Shown here piece by piece: positions 32,204 through 42,018 of a stretch of 64,000 nt of DNA. Below the pieces are notes generated by a model, which saw nothing but the letters and a program-made list of their open reading frames with translations, was not told the DNA's origin and ran no database searches. Made by a program: the position numbers and the translations under genes. The first letter of the stretch is position 1; each line of letters starts with the position of its first letter. Origin of the DNA: Metarhizium brunneum (taxonomy: Eukaryota > Ascomycota > Sordariomycetes > Hypocreales > Clavicipitaceae); the NCBI RefSeq assembly GCF_013426205.1, contig NC_089427.1:62001-126000 (forward strand). Reading direction: 5' to 3'.

Positions 32204-35200
32204 TTACTTGTAGTAATTGCAAATAATAGTAGGAAATTTGGTAATTGTCATATTTAGCTCAAAAAGCTGCTGTAATGGAATATCCAAGCCGTACTCCTTA
32301 AAAATCCAGTTACGCAGCTCAGCGCCGATCATGCTATCCGGGCCATATTCAACTATAGGAAGGACCTCGGGCTCAAAGACATCTGGTTCGAGCATCAACA
32401 AGCGGCATAGCTTGGTGGTGAAGTGCTCCGAGACTAGGCCAACACTAACCTGCAGCGAACTGGCCTCTTGGATGGCTTTGAGAATGGTGAAGCCGCTGCT
32501 GCCGTGATCAGACGACCCGCTAGAGTCGATAGCCTGTAGCATAGCCTTGAAGCGCGCATCCTCTATCCAGAAGCTGTCAGTAACGTCGCTTCTCGAAAGT
32601 GAGTTCTTAAGTTTGCTGGGGTCCATGCCGACAACAATATGGTCAGCCGGCGTCGTGGTGGCCTGCGTGGCGATGGCGGCCTCGAGAGCCTCGAGGAGGT
32701 GCGTCTCGTTAAAACCGTAGATGCCCTTGCGTCGTAGCGCAGCCTCAATCTCGGGATTCTCGGCCACCACACCGACGCTCTGTACCATGGGATGGACGAG
32801 AGAGACGGCGCGCTGGCCTCTAGCCATGCGGTTTCTTGCTAGGTTGTCGAGGAAGCTGTTCCCGGCCGCGTAGTTGGCTTGACCGGGAGTACCCAGGATG
32901 CCAGAGGTAGAACTGGTGAAAACGAAAAAGTCTATATCGATCTCTGCGAAGGCTTGGTCTAAGTTCATAGCGGCGAGCGCCTTGGGTGCAATAGATGTCT
33001 GCCAGTCATCTATAGACATGGTGTGGAAAAGTCCGTGCTGAGGCCGTTAGCATCTCCTACTTTTTTTGTGTGCATTATTGGAACATGAACAAAACTTGCC
33101 CGCAAAATTATAGCAGCATGGATCACGCCCTTTACGGGGCACTCGGAAGGAATACTACGAATAGCTACATCGATATCGCTCGTATTGGATGCGTCACCCT
33201 TACTGATCTGACACGCAATGCCCCTGGCCTTCAGACCGTGAATCCAGGACGCCGTCTGTTTGTTACCGAGGCCGGGTCTGGACATGAAGGCAAATCGTCT
33301 GGCACCACGCTTAATCATCCAAGCTGTTAGACAGCGGCCTACACCGCCGAGACAGCCAACCAGGAAGTAGGTCGCGTTGATGTTAAAGGTGAGCTTGGAG
33401 CGGTGAGGCATAACGGGCAGCCCCAGGCCGTCCACAATTTCGATGTACTAGATGGCCGTCTTCTTAGTAGCAAAGGCGTGGGTGAAGACCGCGATGGCCT
33501 TGTCGAAGTCGGCAAGATTCCTTTTCTCCACGGGACCGATGGCAGGTATGAGCGTCTGCCGGTAGAGCGATGTCGCAGTGAGTAAGTAGTCGGACAGAAG
33601 ACGCCCCTTTTGCCTGTACAAGTCGAGAACATCAAAGGCCAAGTAGCTTGCCCCACGACTAGTTGGAAGGGTGTCCAGGGCGCTGCGCCTTAGACCTGTC
33701 CTTCGCCCTATCTCGATGAAACGACGGAACGTTGCAATTTGTCTCCAGCACTCGTGTGGATACGTATGCCGAACTGAAGATGACATCAGCGACGCGTCCT
33801 CCGGTTCGCTCTTTCAATCGCATCATCAGATTCGAGTCGAGTTGGGGTATAATATTCTCAGCGGGCAGATCGAACGCAGCAGCCACTCTGGTGGCCTCCT
33901 CTACTGAACGCAAGTCTGTGCCTTTGTTTTCTTGCTGGTGGTGATGGTGGCAGCACCACCATCTCCAGTCCCGTGGAGAATCAAGACAATTTCCCCTGCC
34001 TCAACTCTCGCGAGGGTCGTCAGCCCATGTATTGCGGTAGCATAGGCAAGTGGTAACGTCACAAGTTCTTCCAGGACATCGCCTTGTTCAACCTTCTGCA
34101 CCACGCTCGCCGAGACGGTCTGGAACGTGGCCAGTCTGTCAGCACTGAAGCCGAACACACGGTCTCCGACATTAATGTCCTCAACATTAACCCCTTTCTG
34201 CACGACAGCTCCATAGATTTCATGCGAAAATGTGGTGAGTGAGTCAGCACCCTCCATGACAAGAACGTCCTCCTTGTTGACACCAGACAGCATGACTTGA
34301 ACTTGGATTTGGTTGGCTCCAACGGTCCGGTGGTCATGTTCATCATGAGAGAATGTCACCTTTACTGCTTTGGCCGTGGCTACCAACTCATCAGAGGGCT
34401 TAAACGGCGTGGCCTTGGGAATAGAATTCTGTGGCCCGTATTCTTGGTCGAGCGTAGCGTCAGGCACGAGCCGACTTATGTACACCAGCCCATCGGCGAG
34501 GCAGTATTCCGACTCCTTGTCCTAGGCGTGGTAGATCTGCCGGTCCAGAGCACGTACAATCTCGTTAATGGCACAATACGTCGTCGGGTTGCCTAGGTCC
34601 AGATCCAAAGTAGTGAAATCAAGGGAAGCCATCTCAGACGTCACCGAGCGAGGGACGTCAGACGCCATGGCCTGCTCCGGCGTGGCCCCCTTCATGAGCC
34701 CACCCGAGGTGACCCAAGTAACGGAAGAGGTGTTGGAGACAATATTCTGCAATCCGGCAAGCTCGTTAGGCTCCAGTTCCAACAGAAGCGGCCCCTCTAG
34801 GTCGCAGGTAACTACCACATGTTCTGAAGTAGCAATGCTAGCGTCGGCTAATCGGGCGAGTCGCGAGGATCCAAGCGCATTGCATGCCTTTACCAGTTTG
34901 CAGGGAATTTCGGTCGGCTTGTTACGGTAGATAATGGCGATAGACCTTGTACGGACGCCGTTGATGCCGCTTGTCTTCTGTTCTGCCACGGCTGTGGCAA
35001 TGGCGAAGCCGTTGGACAGGTTCAAGATGGAGAAGTCTTTTCCGAGCGACGACAATGTGTATTGGTCAGGCACGATGCGGCCACCCGGGGCGAGCAACGA
35101 GGCAAGTTTTGAGGAACCGGTCAGAGTGCCTGGAATGATGAGATCGAATTGGCCTGCTTTCAGCCCCTGTGCTTCGAGCTCCAGCGACGGATCAACGTTT

Positions 35201-38110
35201 ATAGCAGTCGCGTGATCAAACCCAGCAATAGTGTCCTCGAGGGCTTCCAACCCAGGCTTAGACGTCGCGGTTGCGGTGTAGTTGATCAGTTCCGTAGCTT
35301 GGCATATAGCAGTCGAGTTCAAGGCACCAAACTCCAGGACCCTTACGCCAGGGCTCTTCCAGGGAGCCAAGGCCACCAGGTCCGCGAGACCGACAGACTT
35401 CACAGGGCTTGCTGATGTGACTGTCGATGTCTACGTTCCAGCCCATCTTCATAAAAGGCTGCTCCTTCAGGACAGTCCTGCGGATCTGAGGAACAGCGGC
35501 CTCATAGGCAACACATCGCATACCTTCTAGAGAGAGCAGCAGCCGCCCATCGCTCCCCACCAACTGGGTTTCATTAATGGTCAAGCGAACGCCACGCTCT
35601 TCAGTCCAGGAGTAAGCGTTTGCCTTGGGGTTCTGCAGCTGGGCTTTTGTCGGTGGCCTAAATCGGAGCTTGTTAGTATGGCGTGTGTAAGTGCGAGAGG
35701 ATGTTAATCTGTCAATGAAAACGTACCATAGCGAAACCTCATCCACTTGAACAGGAACAGAGCCGCATGTCATGTCCTCCATCTTGCCAGCGTAGATGGA
35801 CACTATAGTGAGCTGAAGGCACGAGTCGATTGTGGAGGGATGCAAGACGTAGCGTGACTAGCCCTCGATCAGGTCCGACGTCTTCTTGACGACTGATGAC
35901 GCGGCGGCGTGGAAACGCTTGCCGTCGGTGCGGATGTCCTGCATATCCTAGAAAGACGGTCCGTAGTCGAATCCGACGTCCTTCAACGCCTGGTTCCACG
36001 CCTTGCGCGTGGCGCGCTGCGTCATGGCCGGGAGCTTTCACGTTGATGTCAATAATGCCTCTCATGTGGCTTCTCCAGTGGCCGTCCTGGCTCCAAGACG
36101 ACACCTGGAACGCCCACCAGTCGGTGTGGACGCTTGGCCGCAGACTGAAGCGTCTCGATGCCATCAGTGTCGTCGGGGATAACCAAGGCCGCTTTGGTGA
36201 TGACTTCATGGAGAGTGTAGCCCCTGATTTCCACTGGACTGGAGCTGGTCTCCTTCATTTGGGTCACAGCCTCGGTGGCCATGCCGAAGTACCTGGCAGC
36301 CGGGAACACTGCTTCGCCACCAAGGGAATGATGCTTCAACCATGGTAGGTCAATCTGACGCAGACGGTTCCTCCACGTGGGTTCGTTCTTTGATCCCCCG
36401 GGCATATGGCTTCCAAGCACATTGTGGCGGAGGTTTTGGGGGGCGCGTTGTTCCTTGGACCGGCGAGGCTCTGCCCACAGTTCCTTGACGTAGTTCCACT
36501 GATAGATGGGCAGGTCAACCAGCAGTTTTCCCTTCCCGATCTGGATCTTGTCTGGGGGCGAGGTCTCCTCGATGGCAGTGACACGCTCATAGTCGAGGCT
36601 GAAGTTGTTTAGGAAGAGCTGGCCGGCAAGATTGAACAATTGACTGGCCGAGTTACCACCCCGCTTAATAGTTGGGAGGCAACTCATCTTGTCAAACTTG
36701 TGCTCGCGACACATCTGCTTCACGGGCCCTTTGAGCGCAGAAAGAGGCCTAATTTCGACAACAATAAGGTCGACATACTTGAAAACTGGACAGGAGCCGA
36801 TCGTCTGGACAGCCTGCCTAAACTTGACGGGGCTGACGAGATTGGCACACCGGTAGTCTGCATCTAGTGGTCTGGCGGAATCTAGAGCCGTATTGGTAAC
36901 AGGGGACACCATGAAGGCGGCGATGGATTTGCGGGGACAATTCTTCAAATGCGAGCTTGCCTCATGCATGAGGTCGTTGTAGATGTCGGCAGCCGGCTTC
37001 ATGTGGAACGAGTGGTAGGCCTTGCCGCCCGTCTTGACGGTCCGGGCAATGATCTGGTCCTTGTTCAGCTTTTGCTTGACGGCAGCCAGTGCATCGGCAT
37101 CTCCGCGCAGTCACCATCACCGGGGCGTTATGGCAGGCCAGCACGATTCGGCCCTCGTAGCCCCCGAGATACGTCTGCGCGGCCTCGGCGCCAAGTCCCA
37201 CTGCTATCATGGCACCGTTCGTGTTAATGTTGGAGAAGACCTTGCCCCGAAAGTGAGCGGCGCCAATTTCGCCAGAGGAGTGGCCGAAGGTGAACTGTTG
37301 GACCAATAAGTAATCAGTTCGTCCGGTTGCGGATGGGTTTGGATTCTCTTACCATGGGTTTGACTCCCCAAGATTCGAGTAGGTCGATCAAGGCAATTCG
37401 GATTGCGGTACACGCGGGCTAGGAAAACTCGGCCTCGCCTATCCGCGACTGGTCCAGTCTGCGGATGGTGTGGAGGAAGCTGGGATAGTAGGCCATGAGC
37501 TCGCAGCCCATGTGCGCTCACTGGGCTCCCTGGCCCGCAAAGGCGAGCCCGACAACCGGCGCCTTCTTCTTTTCGGCGAAGCTGAAGTTCTCAGCGACAT
37601 TGCCAAAGGCTTCTGTGACGCCGCTGGGGCTGCTCACCACGAAGGCACGGCTGGGCAGGCGTGAGCGCCGGTTGGCGAGCGTGTAAGACAGGTCGAGTAA
37701 GTTGTCTTATCATGCGCGCTGAAGAGCAACAGGTATGGTTTCTTCCGGTAAAAGACACCCCGGTCGCTGCCCTTGACCAGCTTCTGCTTCTTCTGGCCGT
37801 GCGAGTACCCCGTAACGAGGGACTCGACGCCTTCGACAATAAAGTGGCCGCTGGTGCCATCGTACCCGAAGCTGTTCACGCTGACCCGGCGAACTGGGAT
37901 ATGGGCGGGGAAATATTGCGGTTCGCAAGGGACTTTGACATTTCAGTCATCCCAGTTGACTATCCATGTTGTTAGTCGGATGTCTCACCATTCGTCGTGC
38001 CGACGGGGCTTGTTGTTGGGATTCAGCTTGGTTATGTCTCGAACAGGAGGGATTATCCCATTCTGTTTGAGCCCGCCGATCCATAGAGGCTCAATGCCCA
38101 CAACTTTGGC
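32204..38110 (-). pseudogene. PKS relic A: highly reducing PKS (KS end-AT-DH-ER-KR-ACP), decayed
   Basis: Read from 38.1 kb downward, the order is a KS C-terminal remnant (NGIIPPVRDITKLNP, NSFGYDGTSGHFIVEG) and AT (FAGQGAQ, FGHSSGEIGAA, CHNAPVMVT). The DH follows (WLKHHSLGGEAVFPAARY), then a long linker (ASLDFTTLDLD), ER (VGANQIQVQV, GDRVFGFSADRLATF), KR (ATYFLVGCLGGVGRCLTAWM, GQANYAAGNSF) and ACP (GPDSMIGAELRNW). The KS active-site half is absent. In-frame stops lie at 33448-33450, 34522-34524 and 37419-37421 (each consistent with CAG to TAG) and 37518-37520 (TGG to TGA). Frames shift near 33.75, 33.92, 35.41, 37.10 and 37.70 kb. Introns are still visible (33099-33038, GC-AG; 35726-35658; one before FGHSSG at about 37350-37302). 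The KR-ACP end alone remains open. It is a pseudogene of a once intron-containing HR-PKS. Confidence 0.88.
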
Positions 38111-38349
38111 CGAAACCCACCCGGGATGTCGGCCCGAGGCGTCGACCGGCACAATGAACCGGGCCGACCCGCCGGGCCGAGCCCATGGTGATGTGACGAG
38201 AATGCAGATGTCAATCGTGGGAAATCTGGTCTTGTAATGGATCCGTCAAGGTCACCAATTCTCTGGACAGTCAAACTCTTTACGCCGTGCCATGTTCAAT
38301 TCGGATTACCCAACTCTCAAAGTAGTCATTCATTCTCGAGCCGGCAAAG
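38111..38349. other. Gap between PKS-A and monooxygenase relic
   Basis: Short gap with no convincing gene. Part may be more decayed KS sequence on the minus strand, and the right edge is the promoter of the adjacent plus-strand monooxygenase relic. Confidence 0.4.
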
Positions 38350-39092
38350 ATGAAGAACGGAAATGGGGAGGACTATGATGTGCTGGTTGTTGCCGGAGGT
38401 ATAAGGGTCACTCGCTTCAATATTGTCGTCTAGTCCTCTTTCTTGGCTGACCTTCTTACAGGCATGTATAGGCTCATTACAGCCTACACGTATCTCAAAT
38501 TGGCACCCGAGACGAACCTCCTTATTCTCGATGACGGTCGATCGGCGGGGTCTGGAGCACCGAGCGCATCTACCCAGACCTTTTTGCACAGGTCGGCCAC
38601 GGTCTGTTTGAGTACAGCTTCTAACCTATGAAGAAGACGGGCCTGAGCCCGGACTGGTACATTTCGTCTCAGACGATCCACAACTATCTCCAGTCTTTTG
38701 CCGAGGACCATGACCTCGTCAGGCGTATCCATCTGCCACAGAAAGTTGCGAAAGCAAACAAGATTGGCGGGAAATGGGTTCTGACGCTCAATGACGGAGC
38801 CTCTCAAGCGTCAGGGGCAAAGCTAATTGTGGCAACGGGTGTCACGAGCGGTGCGTATGTGCCCGAATTTCCGCAGAAAGGGTTCCATAAGCCAATTTTG
38901 CATTCCTCGGAGCTGGGAAAGTACATATCGTCTCTCATCGGACCAAACATACAACGAGTGACAGTTCTTGGAGCCGCCAAGTCTGCGTACGACACCGCCT
39001 TCATGTTGATCAAAGTCGGGAAACAACTCGACTGGATTAACCGTGAGAACGGCTCCGAAGTGAGAAAAGAACCGTTGACCCGTCAAATTTGA
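38350..39092 (+). pseudogene. Flavin-containing monooxygenase relic
   Basis: ATG 38350 opens MKNGNGEDYDVLVVAG, followed by an intron (gtataa...acag, ending about 38461) and then GMYRLITAYTYLKLAP and LLILDDGRSAG. The expected continuation VWSTERIYPDLFAQVG is found only after a one-base frame change. That frame is then closed by TAA where the family has Tyr (FEYSF*PMKK). From MKKTGLSPDWYISSQTIHNY onward the frame is open through the NADPH-site VTVLGAAKSAYDTAF to 39092, where it ends at less than half the usual length of about 550-600 aa. It belongs to the FMO-like tailoring enzymes common in PKS clusters. The frameshift, nonsense codon and truncation make it non-functional. Confidence 0.82.
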
Positions 39093-39610
39093 TCAATAAC
39101 TCACTGGCTAACCAACTTCCTCACTATAGCCTCTCGCCATAATGCCACCGGTTCAACAGGATTATTACTTATGCTTTGCTCAATTGCGCATATATATATT
39201 CCGCTACAGCAGCTGAAATAATATTTATTCCTGTGAGTGACTAATAGTCTAATAAATTTTTTATCTTCAAGAATATTACATAAATACTTTAAGCCAGGTT
39301 TGTTTGGGAGCCCTATATTTCCCCTTGTAAACAATTATCATAACGAAGTTATACCCGAGCGTGCTTTTGCGCTGGCCCCATCAGAGTTCTGTCGTTTATC
39401 CAGAGATGGACGCCTTAGTCCATGGCGGTGCTGGGCACCACCTTTGAAATGCGACTCTCAACAGTGAGGCTATGCTCTTCTCCAAGAATGAACCTGCCGT
39501 TCCCTGCCCAGTGATAATTCCAGATCCTTCAGCTCAGGGCTACCCGCCTTGAGCGTTTAGAGAGTGGCTTGGCACAAAACGTTAGCCAGGGTAGTTCTAG
39601 AGTAACCATC
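39093..39610. other. Intergenic, no gene recognised
   Basis: About 0.5 kb of moderately A+T-rich sequence after the monooxygenase breakpoint. No coding region is recognisable; it probably marks an old deletion or insertion junction. Confidence 0.45.
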
Positions 39611-40000
39611 TCATAGAAGGCGATGCATATTGCACCCACTCGAATATCCAAATGGAATGGTCTTGGAATCGGGGCTGTAAGCGAAAGTCTTCCCGATGGC
39701 TTCGCCGATGGTAACGATTCCGGCGTAGTAGAATGAGAAGGGTGCGCCGGACGTGGTCCTGTCCATGATTAGCAAGGTATCTGGCAAAATGCGGATTGTG
39801 AAGAAAGGAATGCTATAGGTATCTATATACTTTGCAATTACCTTGAAGTTAATGCGTGTGTGAGACTTGCCGGGGTCGAAATACAGCCAGTCACCACCAG
39901 ACACAATCTCAGCGTCAACTTTGGGCTTGAACCCAGGGAGACTCTTTATAGTACCAATGGGTGTTTGCTGTTTTGCACAGTGAGCACATGGATGCTACGG
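39611..40000 (-). pseudogene. DUF3237-like (PF11578) fragment
   Basis: A minus-strand frame reads SLPGFKPKVDAEIVSGGDWL, YFDPGKSHTRINFKVIAKY, FSFYYAGIVTIGEAIG and YSPDSKTIPFGY. This follows the pattern of small DUF3237 proteins (LPG..P..DAE...GGDWL.FD; GIV; SPD.KT.PFG). A plausible intron lies just upstream (gtaagt near 40021 to about 39960). The C-terminal third of the family is missing, replaced by a short unrelated tail and stop. Members occur beside fungal biosynthetic genes; their function is unknown. The family call is by remembered pattern only. Confidence 0.5.
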
Positions 40001-40765
40001 GACTGCCTTTCTTGCGACTTACAAAGTGGGTAAATTGCTAGCCAGTAGAAATATCACCTGAAGGCAGATGTCAGATGTCAGAGGTAATGCAAGGTTAGTG
40101 CTGAGGTGTAACCATACCGACCGGATTGCCTTCACCGACGTGCACCTAGTTGAGCTTATGATTAGAAGATGCTTGTTAAACTCCTTTCGGGGGCCATTTA
40201 AAATCCCACCTACCTTGATAGTAAAATCGGGTTGTAAGCTTGGGAATCCTGTATATTGTAATAATATAGTGGAGTACTATATATAAGATAATAGTTTATC
40301 TAAGAATCCGTAGTCCCTAGTTTAATTGAGATGTTAATAAATTATTTCATCTATAGGATAAAGCGTAGCGGATTATATAACATTTCCTACTAAGCCAAGG
40401 CCATGCAATACAATACTAAAAAATAAAACCTAGACAGATTTCCCCCAGTAACATAACATGCGTATGGGCGCGAGGTTCACCGAGGCCGGGTCTTGTCTGT
40501 CGACTGACACAAGAGTTCGGTCGACCGGGCCGAGTTCACTGCTGCCCGCCTGTCTGGTTAAATGTCTGCCGAGCTATTCAAGCCTTACTACTTGTAGTAA
40601 ACTATATTTGGAATTGAGTGATTGGTTGACATTATGCAAGAGAATCCAAGTACATAGGGCACTGTACATTTATTTGGCATTCCTTATGTATAAAATGTAT
40701 ACGTGTCGTAACTTGCCTCAAAGTGGTATACTGACCGTAAAATTCAACGCCGCCATACATAATCC
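40001..40765. other. Intergenic, no gene recognised
   Basis: About 0.8 kb, partly A+T-rich, between the DUF3237-like fragment and the FAD monooxygenase relic. No open frame resembles a known protein. Confidence 0.45.
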
Positions 40766-41918
40766 ATGATGAGTTTGAGTGACAGCACAGGGAAGCGCCC
40801 ATTTCGCGTAGTGGTGGTGGGAGCTGGCGTCCAGTTGGAATGCCTTGAGGCAGTCCAGAATGCCTGTGCTGAGATGACGGTATCCTATACTCGGGACCCC
40901 GACGGGAAAGCCATCACTGCTAGAAAGCTGTTTGATGAGATTGTCAAAGGGTACGCGAAGTTGTTATCGTATGTTTAGCTATCATTATATGACTTCAGGC
41001 TGATTGTCTTGTATACAGACACGAGTGTCGACTTCTGTTGCTGGAGAGAAAGGAGTTTTTGAGGCACTTGTACGAATGTTTGCCCAGCAAGAACCCGATC
41101 GAGACGGGCTGTACAGTAAATGAAGTCCTGGAGCCAACAGATGGTGTTCGAGTGTTTCTTGAAGATGGTTCGCATGAAGATGGGGATATGGTCGTTGGGT
41201 GTGATGGTGTTGCCAGCCAAGTCCGCCAGATAATGTGGTGCAATGCGTACAAGGCCACGCCCAACACCATCACGGATGGGGAAATGAAGTGTGAGTTTCT
41301 CTGGTCGTCTGAGTCATACCATAGGCTGCCATTAAGCTCATTATTTTGCACAGCGTTGGCAACATCGTATAAGTGTCTGGTGGGAGCCAGCACTCCCGTT
41401 CCTGGAGTGGAACCCGGTGCAATGACCGTAGTGCAGAACGATGGATTTAGCTTCTTGTACGAAACTAATGCTATCTGCTGAATATGAGTTGATAAACTAA
41501 TATTCACAGGCTACTCTTTCAGCCCCATATGATCTTCTTTTTTGTGTTTATAAAGCAAGACAAGACTAACCACTGGCCGGCATTTTCGAGATACACAAAG
41601 GGCGATATTGATATGGAAGCCACCCCCTTAGCTACTTTACCAGTGAATGGCACGGTCATCTTCGGAGATATATAGGCTAGAGAATACGCGCAGACTTAGT
41701 CATGTGGAAGAAGGCATCTTCCAACACTGGCACTTTGGCCATATCGTGTTAGTCGGCGATGCAGCCCACAAAGTACGCCAGTCACATCTTTCCCCAAGTT
41801 CGGAAAAAAAACGACATGCTGATACTTTCTGCCGTAGTTCACACCAAACCTTGCTTGGGGTGGAATGTGCGCCATCGAGTCGGCCGCGTCGCTGGTAAAT
41901 CTCCTGCGGGCAAAGCTC
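40766..41918 (+). pseudogene. FAD-dependent monooxygenase relic (PHBH/salicylate-hydroxylase fold, PaxM-like)
   Basis: ATG 40766 begins MMSLSDSTGKRPFRVVVVGAG. It jumps straight to LECLEAVQNAC, deleting the region between the dinucleotide-binding loop and the helix after it (about 60 residues in the family). Later pieces follow in order: LLERKEFLRHLYECLPSKNP, VFLEDGSHEDGDMVVGCDGV (the DG motif), a splice-like gtgagt...cacag interval, KCLVGASTPVPGV, MTVVQNDGFSFL, then FQHWHFGHIVLVGDAAHKV (the second FAD motif GDAAHKV) and CAIESAASLVNLLRAKL. The pieces lie in several frames with stops between. Such enzymes epoxidise or hydroxylate polyketide or terpenoid intermediates. It is clearly inactive. 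Confidence 0.8.
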
Positions 41919-42018
41919 GCCTCTTCGGCCACTTTGGCCAAGGCGGTTTCGTTGACGTCGGCGAGGGATAGAAGAACGCCATGGTGGGCTAGAAGAAGGG
42001 CCGTCACGCGACCAATGC
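41919..42018 (-). pseudogene. Short-chain dehydrogenase-like fragment between two relics
   Basis: The minus strand reads SIGRVTALLLAHHGVLLSLA followed by DVNETALAKVAEE. This resembles the start of an SDR (end of the TGxxxGIG glycine motif, then the beta-2 LADVNE segment). Only about 33 residues remain. It sits exactly between the end of the FAD monooxygenase homology and the start of PKS-B homology, both on the other strand. It may be a chance antisense match. Confidence 0.4.

Noticed and set aside
40458..40769. 103-codon plus-strand frame before the FAD monooxygenase relic
   Set aside because: No family resemblance and odd composition. Its end overlaps the start of the recognised relic.
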